Source: Kurthia massiliensis (lineage in GTDB: Bacteria; Bacillota; Bacilli; Bacillales_A; Planococcaceae). From it: 64,000 bases of DNA. Positions within the stretch are counted from its first letter, which is position 1, and each line of letters starts with the position of its first letter. The stretch covers positions 650,746 to 714,745 of the forward strand of contig NZ_HE610996.1 in assembly GCF_000285555.1 (NCBI RefSeq), written 5' to 3'. A program made the position numbers and the translations under genes. Positions 24,522 to 34,893 of the stretch are shown here, piece by piece. The notes beneath the pieces are model-generated. The model made no database searches. It worked only from the letters and a program-made list of their open reading frames with translations, and was not told where the DNA came from.

Positions 24522-24560
24522 CTAAAAAAGATGATTCTGTGTGAAATACAGAATCATCTT
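24522..24560 (-). terminator. Terminator of the chemoreceptor gene
   Basis: Minus-strand AAGATGATTCTGT pairs perfectly with ACAGAATCATCTT, then TTTTTAGG. It lies 35 bp after the receptor stop. Confidence 0.93.
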
Positions 24561-24594
24561 GCATGACTACATCAAATTCGTTCGTAAACGAGCA

Positions 24595-25878
24595 CTAACG
24601 TTCAAACTTTTTAATGACATCATATAACGCCGTTGCTTGATCATTTACGTCTTCCATCAATTTGTTAATTTCTTCAATCGCATCGACTTGTTTTAACGTC
24701 GCAATGCGCATGTCGCTCGTACCAGCGGATGTTTGTTTCGCAATGGCCGCTACTTCTTGTGATTGCGCCGCCGTTTGCTCTAGCATATTGCGTTGTTGGT
24801 CGGCAAGCGTGGAAATTTCTGTCACAGCCGATGCCATTTCATGAATCATTGACGTCATGCCATCAACGGCTGCCGTTGTCGTTGCGACACGCTGAACTTC
24901 TTTTTCGGTCGTCGTTACTTGCTCGTTCATCGATGCGACGACGTCTTTCACATTCGTTTGCATTGCATGAATTAAATTCGTTACGTTGTTGGCTGCTTCT
25001 GAACTACCGTCAGCTAACTTCCGTACTTCTTCGGCTACGACGGCAAAGCCTTTCCCATGTTCACCTGCACGCGCCGCTTCAATCGATGCGTTCAATGCTA
25101 ATAAATTCGTTTGGTCCGCGATTGCACTCACGAGTTGAATAATATTTTCGATTTCATCGGCGTTTTCTTCAAGTTTTTGAATCGTGCCAAGTGATTGACG
25201 ATTTTGATCAACCATTTTTTGCACACCTTCAACGAGTAAATTAATGTGCGCTGTTGCCGAAGATAATTCACTCACCATTTTTTGTGACGTAGCGGTCGAT
25301 GATTCGACATGTGCCGTTACAGATGTCGTAATTTCGCGCACGTCATCTAAAGAATTGGCTGTAAATTGAATCGCATCAGATGAATGTTCTGCCCCATCTG
25401 AAATTTGAGAAATCGTTTTAGCAATGCGTTCTGTTTGTGTCGATGCCTCTTTCGCGCCATTTGATAAACGCCCCATACTATCTTTTGTCGCTTCGAAGTT
25501 TTCTTCAATATGCGCGACCATGACACGTAAATTGACGAGCATCGTTTGAAATGCTTTACCGAGCGATTCCATTTCATCATTCGTTTTTGGTACATCAATA
25601 TCTTCACTAATACGACCTTGTGCAGCGTCATTTGCGACTTTTTCAAGTTGTTGCAACGGTTTCACTAAAATGATCCCAAAAATGGCTGCTAAAATCCCCG
25701 ACCATATAATGCCTAATGTGTACGTAGCAATTTCAAATAATTTTCGATTGCCGTCTGCAAAAAATACAGGCTGCACATATTCGATAAATACAAAACTAAT
25801 GCTATACGTAATGATTGCTAATAACACGACAAAAATGACGAGCTTTTTACGCAAGCCGAACTTAACACGTTTTTCCAT
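24595..25878 (-). CDS. Methyl-accepting chemotaxis protein lacking an outer sensor domain
   Basis: 427 residues. Two membrane helices (about 11-33 and 46-70) are separated by only about 12 residues, so there is no periplasmic ligand domain. A HAMP segment (70-125) and a complete cytoplasmic signalling domain follow; the CheA/CheW-binding hairpin tip is [37 protein letters not shown]. Input may come from the membrane or cytoplasm, or from partner receptors. It lies 28 bp after ywlE and is probably co-transcribed with it; a chemoreceptor is not at this locus in B. subtilis. Confidence 0.92.
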   Translation of the reverse strand: MEKRVKFGLRKKLVIFVVLLAIITYSISFVFIEYVQPVFFADGNRKLFEIATYTLGIIWSGILAAIFGIILVKPLQQLEKVANDAAQGRISEDIDVPKTNDEMESLGKAFQTMLVNLRVMVAHIEENFEATKDSMGRLSNGAKEASTQTERIAKTISQISDGAEHSSDAIQFTANSLDDVREITTSVTAHVESSTATSQKMVSELSSATAHINLLVEGVQKMVDQNRQSLGTIQKLEENADEIENIIQLVSAIADQTNLLALNASIEAARAGEHGKGFAVVAEEVRKLADGSSEAANNVTNLIHAMQTNVKDVVASMNEQVTTTEKEVQRVATTTAAVDGMTSMIHEMASAVTEISTLADQQRNMLEQTAAQSQEVAAIAKQTSAGTSDMRIATLKQVDAIEEINKLMEDVNDQATALYDVIKKFER

Positions 25879-25906
25879 CCCTTTATCCCCTCTTCATTTA
25901 GGCAAT

Positions 25907-26338
25907 CTAGTGTAGCTTTTGCACAACAATATCGATGAGTGTCGATAATTCATCAAACGTTTGACGATAAATATCGACCGACCCACCGTACGGATCAGAT
26001 ACATCCCCATGCGTATCTGTCGCATACTCTTTCAAAGAAAATGCTTTATCCGCGAACTGTGGAAATGCTTGAAGCAAACCTCGTTTGTGAGACATCGTCA
26101 TCGTTAAAATCAGGTCCGCCCATTGTAAATCCTCAATCGTCACTGGTGAAGACTGATGAGGAATGAGCATATTTTGTTCAGTCAATACTTGCGTCGTGCC
26201 ACTCGACATTTTACCGCCTGGCATCGCATAAATTCCTGCTGACTTAACGTTCACACCGTCGAGCTTCTTTGCACGTAAAATGGCTTCAGCCATCGGACTT
26301 CGGCAAGTGTTGCCTGTGCATACAAAATAAATATTCAT
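25907..26338 (-). CDS. ywlE: Protein-arginine phosphatase YwlE
   Basis: 143 residues, low-molecular-weight phosphatase fold. The P-loop C7-TGNTCRS-14 carries Thr11, the residue known to give YwlE specificity for phosphoarginine in place of the Ile of tyrosine phosphatases. The general acid Asp is in SDPYGG. YwlE counters the kinase McsB and so limits ClpCP targeting and CtsR/HrcA-linked stress control. Ribosome site AGAGGTGA before the ATG. Upstream of the chemoreceptor. Confidence 0.93.
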   Translation of the reverse strand: MNIYFVCTGNTCRSPMAEAILRAKKLDGVNVKSAGIYAMPGGKMSSGTTQVLTEQNMLIPHQSSPVTIEDLQWADLILTMTMSHKRGLLQAFPQFADKAFSLKEYATDTHGDVSDPYGGSVDIYRQTFDELSTLIDIVVQKLH

Positions 26339-26400
26339 CTATGTCACCTCTTCATTCGTTCAATTATATTGATTATAAGCGATAAGCATTAGAAAATCAC

Positions 26401-26453
26401 AAAAAAAGAAGAACTAGCCAGTAAGTGGTAAAACTTACTGACTAGCATCTTCT
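26401..26453 (-). terminator. Terminator of prfA-prmC-ywlC
   Basis: Minus-strand GAAGA-GCTAGTCAGTAAGT pairs with ACTTACTGGCTAG-TCTTC around TTTACC, followed by TTTTTTTG, just after the ywlC stop. Confidence 0.9.
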
Positions 26454-26476
26454 CTCAATCATCTATGTTGAATGGC

Positions 26477-27502
26477 CTATGCCTCATAGAAGCGGCCACC
26501 TGCTGATTTTTCTAAACGGTTCATAATCGCTGAGCCAACGTCCGATTTATCGGTAATCGTTGCTAAGACGATATCTGCGTCAGTCGCGTTGCACGCGCGC
26601 AGTGCATCATATAAATGCGCCGCCATTTGTGCATGTGAACCATCACCGAACGTAAAGAACCAATCGCTATCAATATCGCTAAAAGCATCTGGTGCAAGCA
26701 AAGCAACCTTTTTGCCTTCTGCGTGTAATGTTGCAACAGCGCGTGTTACAACGTCTACATCACAAGCAATTTGATAAACGGGTGCGTCTGGTGCGTAATG
26801 CGTATATTTCATACCAGGTGCTTTCGGTGCACCTGCTTTTTGTTCAATATGGGTCGGCTCAATCACTGGACCGATGACACTTTCGAACATTTCTTTCGTA
26901 ATGCCACCTGGACGTAAAATCGTCGGTGTGTCTAACGTTAAGTCGATAACCGTTGATTCGACGCCAATTCCTGTAGCACCACCATCTAAAATAAGTGGAA
27001 TGCGACCTGTTAAATCTTCTTCAACATGGACCCCTTCTGTCGGACTTGGTTTACCACTCGTATTTGCGCTCGGTGCAGCGACTGGTTCGTCCAACTGACG
27101 TAATAATCGAAGGGCGACAGGATGATTTGGCATACGAATACCGACCGTATCAAGACCAGCCGTTACTTTATTAGAAAGCGTACCCGGCTTCACTTTACAA
27201 ATAACTGTTAGTGGTCCTGGCCAAAATGCTTTCATACAAGCTTTTGCTTTATCTGATAAATCCATCACGTAGCGATCCAATTGTTCAAACGCACCAATAT
27301 GGACGATTAACGGATTATCCGACGGGCGTCCTTTTGCCGCATAAATGCCGGCTACTGCCTCATCATTTGTCGCAACGCCGCCAAGACCATATACAGTCTC
27401 TGTCGGGAATGCGACGACTTGTCCTGCTTTTAAAAGTGCTACTGCCTCATCAAAGGCAGGGTCTGCTACTTTGCCATCTACGATTACTCGTTTTGTTTCC
27501 AT
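26477..27502 (-). CDS. ywlC: L-threonylcarbamoyladenylate synthase (Sua5/YwlC)
   Basis: 341 residues: YrdC domain (about 10-200, with GQVVAFPTETVYGLGG, KGRPSDNPLIVHI and AAPSANTSGKPSPT) followed by a Sua5 C-terminal domain (about 230-341). It makes threonylcarbamoyl-AMP for t6A37 in tRNAs that read ANN codons. I start at METKRV, after GCGAGGAA; the longer frame to 27541 would overlap prmC and lacks a ribosome site. Last gene of the prfA-prmC-ywlC run. The ywlA/ywlB and spoIIR genes found here in B. subtilis are missing. Confidence 0.95.
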   Translation of the reverse strand: METKRVIVDGKVADPAFDEAVALLKAGQVVAFPTETVYGLGGVATNDEAVAGIYAAKGRPSDNPLIVHIGAFEQLDRYVMDLSDKAKACMKAFWPGPLTVICKVKPGTLSNKVTAGLDTVGIRMPNHPVALRLLRQLDEPVAAPSANTSGKPSPTEGVHVEEDLTGRIPLILDGGATGIGVESTVIDLTLDTPTILRPGGITKEMFESVIGPVIEPTHIEQKAGAPKAPGMKYTHYAPDAPVYQIACDVDVVTRAVATLHAEGKKVALLAPDAFSDIDSDWFFTFGDGSHAQMAAHLYDALRACNATDADIVLATITDKSDVGSAIMNRLEKSAGGRFYEA

Positions 27503-27522
27503 TTTGTCGTTCCTCGCTCTTA

Positions 27523-28386
27523 CTATTTTTTTAGTTCGCAAAAGACGATGCGATCTTGTCCAAACATATCTTTTACGATATCTACTTGTGCATTTTCAAC
27601 ATGCTTACGGAAAAATCCAGCAACAGCTTGGCCTTGTAAATAACCGATTTCGACACCGATTAATCCAGGGCGTTTCATCATCGTCGGTAAGTTTTCTGCA
27701 AGCTCGCGATACAATTTCAATCCATTTTCTTCTGCAAATAATGCAGTATGCGGTTCATGTTTAATGACCGTATCATCCATCACATCTATTTCTGATTCAG
27801 CAATATATGGCGGATTTGATAGTACAACATCCCACAGTTCACCTTCAAGTGGCGCTGTTAAATCGCCTTCTAAAAATGTAATGTCGGCTTCTAATCGCGT
27901 GGCATTTTTTTGTGCAACAGCGAGTGCTGCTGGCGAAATATCCGTCGCGGTGACATCGAGCTTCGGACATTCTTTTTTCATCGAAATAGCAATTGCACCA
28001 CTACCTGTACCGATATCTGCAACTTTCACATGACCGTTCGTGAACATTTTTTTCATACGTTGTAACGTATAATGTACGAGTTCTTCGGTTTCTGGTCGTG
28101 GAATTAATACCGCTTCATCAACATAAAAATCACGACCGTAAAACTCTTCATGATGCGTCATGTATTGTACAGGTACACCGTCTATATGTTGTGCAACGAG
28201 TTGTTCAAACGTTGCCATTTCTTCCTTTGTTAGTAGGTCGTGCATGCGCATAACGAGATGCGTATAATCGACGTCTAATACGTGCTGCAATAACAACTGT
28301 CCGACGCGCGCCTCTCGATTTGCCTCCTCTAAAATAGAAGAAGCCCAATCAAGGGCCTCAAAAACTCGCTTAGAATCGTTGTTCAT
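27523..28386 (-). CDS. prmC: Release-factor glutamine methyltransferase PrmC
   Basis: 287 residues. Methylates the glutamine of the GGQ motif in RF1 and RF2. N-terminal helical domain, then the SAM fold with [14 protein letters not shown], and the catalytic VLSNPPYI (NPPY) motif that holds the glutamine. It overlaps the 3' end of prfA, its substrate, by 17 bp. Confidence 0.96.
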   Translation of the reverse strand: MNNDSKRVFEALDWASSILEEANREARVGQLLLQHVLDVDYTHLVMRMHDLLTKEEMATFEQLVAQHIDGVPVQYMTHHEEFYGRDFYVDEAVLIPRPETEELVHYTLQRMKKMFTNGHVKVADIGTGSGAIAISMKKECPKLDVTATDISPAALAVAQKNATRLEADITFLEGDLTAPLEGELWDVVLSNPPYIAESEIDVMDDTVIKHEPHTALFAEENGLKLYRELAENLPTMMKRPGLIGVEIGYLQGQAVAGFFRKHVENAQVDIVKDMFGQDRIVFCELKK

Positions 28387-29449
28387 TTAATGCATCCAAT
28401 TTTTTAGCTTGTTCTTCCATAATTAATGCGTCGATAATGTCACCTAATTTACCGTCGATAATTTGGTCTAATTTTTGGATTGTTAAACCGATGCGGTGAT
28501 CCGTCACACGGTTTTGTGGATAGTTGTACGTACGAATACGTTCTGAACGGTCACCTGTACCTACAGCTGAGCGACGTTCTGCATCGTATTTAGATTGTTC
28601 TTCTTGTTGCAATTTATCGTATACACGTGCGCGAAGGATTTTCATCGCTTTTTCACGGTTTTTCAGTTGTGAACGTTCATCTTGCATCGCTACAACTACA
28701 CCTGTTGGAATGTGCGTCATACGAACAGCTGATGCTGTTTTGTTGACGTGCTGACCACCGGCACCTGATGCGTGGTAAATGTCGACACGAATATCTTTAT
28801 CTTGCAGGTCAAGTTCTACTTCTGCAGCTTCTGGCATTACAACGACAGTTGCTGTAGACGTGTGAACACGACCTTGAGATTCTGTTTCTGGTACACGTTG
28901 TACACGGTGTGCGCCACTTTCGTATTTTAATTTAGAGTAAACGTCGCTACCTGAAATCATAATAACGATTTCTTTGTAACCGCCTAGCTCTGTTGGGTTT
29001 GCAGAAACGATTTCTGTTTTCCAACCTTGTGTTTCAGCAAATTTGCTGTACATACGGAATAATGAGTTAGCGAATAACGCTGCTTCATCACCGCCGGCAG
29101 CACCACGAATTTCCATGATAATATTTTTACCATCGTTCGGGTCTTTCGGAATTAATAACAGTTTCATTTTGTCTTCTAATCCAGGAATTTGCGCTTCAAG
29201 TTCTTTTACCTCTTCTTGCGCCATTTCTTTCATATCAGCGTCGTCTTCCATTTCAATTAAATCTTTCGCGTCTTGAATTTGCTCTTTAATTGATTTATAT
29301 TCACGATAAACAGCTACTGTTTCTTGAATATCTGATTGTTCTTTAGAGTATTGTGCTAATTTTTTTGAGTCAGATACGATATCTGGGTCACTTAGAAGTT
29401 CGTTTAAGCGTTCGTAACGGTCTTCTACTGCTTGTAGGCGATCAAACAT
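28370..29449 (-). CDS. prfA: Peptide chain release factor 1
   Basis: 359 residues. Recognises UAA and UAG. The codon-recognition PxT-type motif is in the [14 protein letters not shown] segment, and the GGQ that triggers hydrolysis is in [19 protein letters not shown]. The N-terminal coiled coil (about 5-90) is typical. Ribosome site AGGTGA. First gene of a run with prmC and ywlC. Confidence 0.97.
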   Translation of the reverse strand: MFDRLQAVEDRYERLNELLSDPDIVSDSKKLAQYSKEQSDIQETVAVYREYKSIKEQIQDAKDLIEMEDDADMKEMAQEEVKELEAQIPGLEDKMKLLLIPKDPNDGKNIIMEIRGAAGGDEAALFANSLFRMYSKFAETQGWKTEIVSANPTELGGYKEIVIMISGSDVYSKLKYESGAHRVQRVPETESQGRVHTSTATVVVMPEAAEVELDLQDKDIRVDIYHASGAGGQHVNKTASAVRMTHIPTGVVVAMQDERSQLKNREKAMKILRARVYDKLQQEEQSKYDAERRSAVGTGDRSERIRTYNYPQNRVTDHRIGLTIQKLDQIIDGKLGDIIDALIMEEQAKKLDALNEQRF

Positions 29450-29530
29450 TTACTTTCACCTAGTCCTTTCTTTCATCTATATTCTATTTCGTTTTGCATT
29501 AAAGTTATTTTGCTTCCCTCAATAGTATAA

Positions 29531-29561
29531 AGAAAAAGAGTAACACATGCTACTCTTTTCA
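29531..29561 (-). terminator. Terminator of tdk
   Basis: Minus-strand AAAAGAGTA pairs with TACTCTTTT around GCATGTGT, then TTCTTTAT, about 60 bp after the tdk stop. Confidence 0.85.
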
Positions 29562-29619
29562 AAATACATTCTCTGTTCATTTTACTACGAAATGAACTTT
29601 TTAGGTCATATATTGTCTT

Positions 29620-30222
29620 CTATTTTACTTCATTAAGTTGTGTAGCACCGACAGGTACATAATGGTGGTGGCGACAACGCGGTTCGTATGCTTCTGAAGC
29701 ACCAACTAAAATAACAGGGTCATCTGCTTTTGCAGGTTCGCCGTTAATTAAACGTTGCGTGCGACTTGCAGGTGAGCCACAGACGCTACATACCGCTTGT
29801 AATTTTGTCACTTGTTCAGCGATCGCCATTAAAAATGGCATCGGCCCGAATGGCACGCCTTTAAAGTCTTGGTCAAGACCGGCTAAAATTACGCGGAAGC
29901 CGTGGTCAGCTAGCTTTTGAACTGTGTCGATAATATCTTCTCCGAAAAATTGTGCTTCATCGATTGCAATTAAATCGTACTCGTCGTCGATGTAGTTCCA
30001 CATTTCCTCCGTTTTTTCAATCGGGTGTGCAATGACTGTCGTACCGTTGTGACTTACGACCGCTTCTTCGCTATAACGATTGTCTAACTTCGGTTTAAAC
30101 ACCGCAATCTTTTGTTTTGCGAATTGCGCGCGGCGCACTCGGCGGATCAGTTCTTCCGATTTTCCAGAGAACATACTGCCGCAAATTACTTCTACCCAGC
30201 CGTTTTGAGACATAACGTACAT
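29620..30222 (-). CDS. tdk: Thymidine kinase
   Basis: 200 residues, type II. Phosphorylates thymidine in DNA precursor salvage. P-loop [12 protein letters not shown] (about 16-27), Walker B-like IDEAQFF with the catalytic Glu, lasso/zinc region with CSVCG and a C-terminal CRHHH. ATG follows GAAGGGAG at 8 nt. Gene order tdk next to rpmE and prfA is conserved. Confidence 0.96.
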   Translation of the reverse strand: MYVMSQNGWVEVICGSMFSGKSEELIRRVRRAQFAKQKIAVFKPKLDNRYSEEAVVSHNGTTVIAHPIEKTEEMWNYIDDEYDLIAIDEAQFFGEDIIDTVQKLADHGFRVILAGLDQDFKGVPFGPMPFLMAIAEQVTKLQAVCSVCGSPASRTQRLINGEPAKADDPVILVGASEAYEPRCRHHHYVPVGATQLNEVK

Positions 30223-30264
30223 TATGAACAGGCTCCCTTCTAAAATATCTACTCTATATCATAA

Positions 30265-30295
30265 CAAAAAAGAGCCAACGAACTGCTCTTTTTTT
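30265..30295 (-). terminator. Palindromic terminator-like hairpin upstream of tdk
   Basis: AAAAAAGAGC pairs with GCTCTTTTTT, able to work in both directions. It lies 42 bp before the tdk start and after the rpmE terminator, so it may be a second terminator for rpmE or an attenuator-like element in the tdk leader. Confidence 0.6.
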
Positions 30296-30373
30296 AATAA
30301 TTATTTGTTATGTACGAACGAAAAATCTGCAGTAATAACGTGACTTATACTACACGAATTTTCGAGCGCAATC

Positions 30374-30410
30374 AAGAAAAATACCTGCTACGCAACAAGT
30401 GCATAGCAGG
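30374..30410 (-). terminator. Terminator of rpmE
   Basis: Minus-strand CCTGCTA-TGC pairs with GCG-TAGCAGG (one mismatch in the stem) around a 5-nt loop, then TATTTTTCTT, 23 bp after the rpmE stop. Confidence 0.85.
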
Positions 30411-30433
30411 CATTATTTCCACTTAAATAATGA

Positions 30434-30634
30434 TTATTTAAGGTTGTATTTTTTGTTGAAACGATCAACACGACCATCAGCTGACGCGAATTTTTGGCGA
30501 CCAGTGTAGAATGGGTGGCATTCGTTACAGAATTCGACAGTGATTGATTCTTTAACAGAACCTACAGTGAATTCGTTACCGCAAGAGCAAGTTACTTTTG
30601 CTTGTTTGAAATCTGGGTGGATACCTTGTTTCAT
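30434..30634 (-). CDS. rpmE: 50S ribosomal protein L31, zinc-binding form
   Basis: 66 residues, identical in length to B. subtilis RpmE. Zinc ligands CSC and CNEC are present, so this is the C+ (zinc-containing) type. The start at MKQGIHPDF follows AGAGGAG; the reading frame stays open 31 codons upstream, but that stretch has no family similarity. Confidence 0.97.
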   Translation of the reverse strand: MKQGIHPDFKQAKVTCSCGNEFTVGSVKESITVEFCNECHPFYTGRQKFASADGRVDRFNKKYNLK

Positions 30635-30692
30635 AGTTGGTGTTCTCCTCTCGCCCTGAACCATCTGGAACAGAGTTATTATATCGGTTGCC

Positions 30693-30848
30693 TTACACGG
30701 CCCATTTAAACGCCATATATGCAACACAGATTATTTGCATTATGAAAATATAATACCAAACTGACATTTCAAATGCAATGCATTTTTTCGTTTGGATTAG
30801 AAAATAGGTCAAACTCACAAGAAATAAAATGCGTCGATAGACGAACAT
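30693..30848 (-). CDS. Possible small membrane protein or leader ORF upstream of rpmE
   Basis: 51 codons, too short for routine calling. ATG is 7 nt after GAGGA (30856-30860) and about 23 nt after the start point of the promoter at 30878-30906. The product has two hydrophobic stretches (about 6-19 and 29-48) rich in Tyr, Phe and Ile with a basic N-terminus ([13 protein letters not shown]), like small membrane proteins. It ends 58 bp before rpmE. I recognise no family. It could equally be a chance frame in the rpmE leader; the matched promoter and ribosome site favour translation. Confidence 0.4.
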   Translation of the reverse strand: MFVYRRILFLVSLTYFLIQTKKCIAFEMSVWYYIFIMQIICVAYMAFKWAV

Positions 30849-30877
30849 CTTTAAGTCCTCGATGTCTTCTTGACACT

Positions 30878-30906
30878 AATTTACTATGCAAGTTATTTAA
30901 TGTCAA
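30878..30906 (-). promoter_or_regulatory. Promoter with overlapping dyad between rho and rpmE
   Basis: TTGACA (30901-30906), 17 bp, TAAATT (30878-30883), only 12 bp after the rho stop. An inverted repeat (TTGACACTAA 30870-30879 and TTAATGTCAA 30897-30906, 9 of 10 matching) brackets it, as an operator would. It reads toward the small ORF and rpmE. Confidence 0.55.
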
Positions 30907-30918
30907 ATAATTACTATT

Positions 30919-32202
30919 TTAAATCAATCCTCGACCATTACGTTGTTCTTTTGATTTTTGATCTAATGCATCAAAAAATGCGGCGTTATTTTCCGTTGAA
31001 CGTAATTTACGTAAAAACTTCTCAGTGAAGTCTGGCGTATCTGAAAATGTTTTACGAATCGCCCATAATTGATTCAATTGTTTTTTCTCAATAAGTAGCT
31101 CTTCTTTACGCGTACCTGAACGACGAATATTAATCGCCGGGAAAATACGACGTTCTGCAAGTGCACGGTCTAAATGAAGCTCCATATTCCCTGTTCCTTT
31201 GAACTCTTCATAAATAACTTCATCCATACGTGAACCTGTATCGATTAAAGCAGTCGCTAAAATCGTTAAGCTACCGCCTTCTTCGATATTACGCGCTGCA
31301 CCGAAGAAACGTTTCGGACGGTGGAACGCGGCTGGGTCGATACCGCCTGATAACGTACGACCACTTGGGGGAACCGTCAAATTATACGCACGCGCAAGAC
31401 GTGTAATGGAATCCATTAAAATAATGACGTCGCGTTTATGTTCCACAAGACGCATCGCACGTTCTAATACCATCTCCGCCACTTTAATATGGTTTTCTGG
31501 TAATTCATCAAACGTTGATGACACGACATCTGCTTTCACTGAACGCTCGATATCTGTTACTTCTTCTGGACGCTCATCGATTAATAACACGATCAACTCT
31601 GAATCTGGGTGTTGTTCGGTAATTGCATTCGCAATTTCTTTTAATAAAGAAGTTTTCCCGGCTTTTGGTGGTGCAACGATTAAACCACGTTGTCCGAAAC
31701 CGATTGGTGACACAAGGTCGATAATACGTGTCGATACTTTATTTTTCGTCGTTTCTAATTTCATATGACGATCCGGATAAAGTGGTGTAAGTGCTGGGAA
31801 GTGAACACGATCTTTTGCTACTTCTGGATCTTCACCGTTTACTTCAGACACTTGCAGTAAACCGTAATGTCTTTCGTTCTCTTTTGGCGGACGTACTTTC
31901 CCCGCTACTTTATCACCGTTACGTAAACTGAAGCGGCGAATTTGAGATGCTGAAATGTAAATGTCTTCAGAACTTGGTGAGTAATTGATTGGACGTAAAA
32001 AACCGTAGCCTTCTTGCTGCAAAATTTCTAATACACCGTCCATATAAAAATACCCTTCACGTTCTGCGCGCATTTTTAAAATCGCGACGATCAGTTCTTT
32101 TTTTGTTAACTTACTATAATATGAAACTTTATATTCACGGGCTAACTCATAAAGCTCTTTTAACTTCATATTTTCGAGTTGCGCCATCGTTAAATTTGTC
32201 AT
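30919..32202 (-). CDS. rho: Transcription termination factor Rho
   Basis: 427 residues, B. subtilis length. N-terminal helix bundle and cold-shock RNA-binding domain (about 50-130), then the hexameric ATPase: Walker A APPKAGKTS, Walker B VIILMDSITRLARAYN, and the Q/R loops in PPSGRTLSGGIDPAA. No long inserted disordered region. Begins MTNLTMAQLENMKLKELYELA. A perfect TATAAT at 32297-32302 may be part of its promoter. Confidence 0.97.
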   Translation of the reverse strand: MTNLTMAQLENMKLKELYELAREYKVSYYSKLTKKELIVAILKMRAEREGYFYMDGVLEILQQEGYGFLRPINYSPSSEDIYISASQIRRFSLRNGDKVAGKVRPPKENERHYGLLQVSEVNGEDPEVAKDRVHFPALTPLYPDRHMKLETTKNKVSTRIIDLVSPIGFGQRGLIVAPPKAGKTSLLKEIANAITEQHPDSELIVLLIDERPEEVTDIERSVKADVVSSTFDELPENHIKVAEMVLERAMRLVEHKRDVIILMDSITRLARAYNLTVPPSGRTLSGGIDPAAFHRPKRFFGAARNIEEGGSLTILATALIDTGSRMDEVIYEEFKGTGNMELHLDRALAERRIFPAINIRRSGTRKEELLIEKKQLNQLWAIRKTFSDTPDFTEKFLRKLRSTENNAAFFDALDQKSKEQRNGRGLI

Positions 32203-32361
32203 AGGTAATACACCACTCTTATTTCTAATTTTTCTACTACACTGTTTGACACACTACTCATTTACTGGAAGAAATTAGTCAAATATTTACTTAATCATTA
32301 TACAGTTTAAGCATCAAAAAAGGAACTATTCGTCGAATAAACAATGTTGAAAAGCGACAAA

Positions 32362-32385
32362 TGGACCGCGCGATTGCACGGTCCA
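32362..32385 (-). terminator. Likely terminator of glpX
   Basis: TGGACCGCGC pairs with GCACGGTCCA (one mismatch) around ATT. The following minus-strand tract is ATTTGTCGCTTTTC, so the U-run is weak. It lies 66 bp after the glpX stop. Confidence 0.55.
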
Positions 32386-32450
32386 CTTGTCATGGCATCT
32401 ACTTCATTGAGTAATGCTATATATAGATGAAAAATTATTTCATTTAAAAA

Positions 32451-33416
32451 TTAGTGTAAGTAAAGATCTGGTTTTTTGTCTAGACGGTGACGACCTTCTA
32501 CGAAACGTACAGTACCAGATTTGGCACGCATAACAACTGATTCAGTTGTGCAGTGACCGCCTTTGAATTGTACACCTTTAAGAAGTTCGCCATCTGTTAC
32601 ACCTGTTGCTGCAAAGATTGCGTCATCACCTTTTACAAGGTCGTCTAATTGTAAAACAGTGTTTACGGCAATACCCATTTTTTCGCAACGTGCGATTTCT
32701 TCGTCGTTAGATGGTACTAAACGACCTTGGAAGTCGCCACCTAAGCATTTAAGAGCTACTGCTGCGATTACGCCTTCTGGAGCGCCCCCAGTACCGAACA
32801 TAATATCGACACCTGTTTCGTCGAATGCTGTGTTAATTGCTGCCGCTACGTCGCCATCATTGATGAATTTAATGCGAGCACCTGCTGCACGAATTTCGTC
32901 TACGATAGCTTGGTGACGTTCACGTTTTAATAATGTTGCCACAACATCTTCTACATTTTTATTTTTCGCTTTGGCTACTGCTTGTAAATTTTCTGTTACT
33001 GAAGCATCGATGTCTACTTTACCAGCTGCTTCTGGACCAACTGCGATTTTTTCCATGTACATATCAGGTGCATGAAGTAAGTTACCACGGTCTGCAATGG
33101 CTAATACTGTTAAAGCATTACCACTACCTGCTGCGACGATATTAGTACCTTCTAACGGATCTACTGCGATATCTACTTGAGGGCCGTTTTTGTCAGAGCC
33201 TAATTTTTCACCGATGTAAAGCATTGGTGCTTCGTCCATTTCGCCTTCACCGATTACAACTGTTGCGTCCATTGGAATAGAATCGAAAACTTGACGCATT
33301 GCTGTTGTTGCTGCGTCATCTGCTTCCATTTTAAGTCCACGGCCCATCCAGCGTGCTGATGCGATCGCTGCTGCTTCTGTTACACGTACTACTTCCATTG
33401 ATAAACTACGTTTCAT
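32451..33416 (-). CDS. glpX: Class II fructose-1,6-bisphosphatase
   Basis: 321 residues. Gluconeogenic hydrolysis of fructose-1,6-bisphosphate. Metal and substrate motifs of the GlpX class: [32 protein letters not shown] and [16 protein letters not shown] follows GGGAGGA. Conserved place between rho and murAZ; B. subtilis has ywjI here. Confidence 0.95.
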   Translation of the reverse strand: MKRSLSMEVVRVTEAAAIASARWMGRGLKMEADDAATTAMRQVFDSIPMDATVVIGEGEMDEAPMLYIGEKLGSDKNGPQVDIAVDPLEGTNIVAAGSGNALTVLAIADRGNLLHAPDMYMEKIAVGPEAAGKVDIDASVTENLQAVAKAKNKNVEDVVATLLKRERHQAIVDEIRAAGARIKFINDGDVAAAINTAFDETGVDIMFGTGGAPEGVIAAVALKCLGGDFQGRLVPSNDEEIARCEKMGIAVNTVLQLDDLVKGDDAIFAATGVTDGELLKGVQFKGGHCTTESVVMRAKSGTVRFVEGRHRLDKKPDLYLH

Positions 33417-33543
33417 GTTCTACTGTTCCTCCCGTTTGCCACTTTCGAAAAGCGGATGTGGTTTAAAACCAAATCTATTGTAGCACAGTTCGTATACAAT
33501 TCACGTAATTTTTGTAGATGTTGTAAAATGAAAAAATTTTTCA

Positions 33544-34806
33544 TTATTCATCCACTTCGATTTTTTCAATATGCGCGCCAATATTGACTAATTTCTCAAC
33601 AATATGACTATATCCGCGCTCAATATGATGAATATCGTGAATAATTGTTTCTCCTTTTGCGACTAATCCGGCGATAATTAACGCGGCACCTGCACGTAAA
33701 TCTGTTGCAGTAACTGTTGCACCTGTCAGTGGTGTCGGTCCGGTAATAATCGACGTACGTCCTTCTACTTTACCGTTTGCACCCATGCGATTAAGTTCAG
33801 CAATATGTTTAAAGCGCGCTGAATAAATCGTATCGGTAATGACTGCAGTTCCTTCTGCTTGCGTCAGTAATGCAGCAAATGGTTGTTGTAAATCTGTCGG
33901 GAAACCTGGATAGACGAGTGTTTTCACATCGACCGCTTTAATCGGACGCTCGGTTTTCGGAATAATAATACGCTCTTCTTCTTCAATAACTTTAATATCC
34001 ATTTCACGCATTTTCGCCGTTAACGAGTCCACGTGCATCGGAATAACGTTATCAATTGTAACGCCATCACCGATTGCTGCTGCAAGCAACATATACGTCC
34101 CCGCTTCGATACGGTCTGGAATAATCGTATGCGTCGTGCCATGTAATGTTTCAACGCCATTAATGCGAATGACATTTGTCCCCGCGCCTTTAATATTTGC
34201 ACCCATGCTTGTTAACAATGTCGCAACGTCAATAATTTCTGGCTCTTTCGCCGCGTTTTCAATCGTCGTTTGTCCTTCTGCAAGGACGGCTGCTAGCATA
34301 ATATTAATCGTTGCACCGACGCTTGATACGTCTAAATAAATTTTGGCACCGACGAGTTTTTCTGCGCGTAAATAAATTGCACCATGCTCATTCGTCACTT
34401 TCGCACCGAGCGCTTCAAAACCTTTAATATGCTGATCAATCGGGCGCGGTCCTAAATAACAACCACCCGGTAAACCGATGACCGCTTGTTTAAAGCGGCC
34501 AAGCATCGCGCCCATTAAATAATACGAAGCGCGCAGTTTTTTAACGTTGCCATTCGGAAGTGGCATATCCGTCATATGCGTCGGGTCGATATGCATATCA
34601 CCGTTTTCAAACGTGACGGAGCCACCGATTTCTTCAAGTAATGCTTTCAATGTCCACACGTCTAAAATTTCTGGTAGTCCTTCGATTGTTACTGGTGAAT
34701 CTGCTAAAATAGCTGCCGGAATTAATGCGACTGCACTATTTTTCGCACCACTCACTTTAATTGTTCCTTTGAGGCGATGGCCCCCATTTACTTTAAATAC
34801 GTCCAT
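33544..34806 (-). CDS. murAZ: UDP-N-acetylglucosamine 1-carboxyvinyltransferase, second copy MurAZ
   Basis: 420 residues, with the active-site loop [16 protein letters not shown] containing Cys116, so it is catalytically complete. Paralogue of murAA at 10.3 kb. In Firmicutes the MurAZ type is a secondary enzyme. Assigned to MurAZ by the tal-fbaA neighbourhood. ATG follows AAGGAG. Confidence 0.95.
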   Translation of the reverse strand: MDVFKVNGGHRLKGTIKVSGAKNSAVALIPAAILADSPVTIEGLPEILDVWTLKALLEEIGGSVTFENGDMHIDPTHMTDMPLPNGNVKKLRASYYLMGAMLGRFKQAVIGLPGGCYLGPRPIDQHIKGFEALGAKVTNEHGAIYLRAEKLVGAKIYLDVSSVGATINIMLAAVLAEGQTTIENAAKEPEIIDVATLLTSMGANIKGAGTNVIRINGVETLHGTTHTIIPDRIEAGTYMLLAAAIGDGVTIDNVIPMHVDSLTAKMREMDIKVIEEEERIIIPKTERPIKAVDVKTLVYPGFPTDLQQPFAALLTQAEGTAVITDTIYSARFKHIAELNRMGANGKVEGRTSIITGPTPLTGATVTATDLRAGAALIIAGLVAKGETIIHDIHHIERGYSHIVEKLVNIGAHIEKIEVDE

Positions 34807-34829
34807 AAAAAGCTCCTTATATACAAATT

Positions 34830-34869
34830 CGCCCTGAAACCACGCTTAAAAAAGTGTAGCTTCAGGACG
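34830..34869 (-). other. Hairpin between tal and murAZ
   Basis: CGCCCTGAA-CCAC pairs imperfectly with GTG-TTCAGGACG. No T-run follows it on either strand, so it is a weak terminator or an RNA-stability structure between the two co-directional genes. Confidence 0.45.
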
Positions 34870-34893
34870 AATGTTGTTTAGTGATGAAACGGA

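Noticed and set aside
30635-30727. 31-codon N-terminal extension of L31
   Set aside because: The family starts at MKQGIHP, directly after AGAGGAG; the upstream part is leader.
33544-34806. Second murA as a horizontally acquired fosfomycin-resistance copy
   Set aside because: Active-site Cys116 is kept and the position is the normal murAZ locus in Bacillales.
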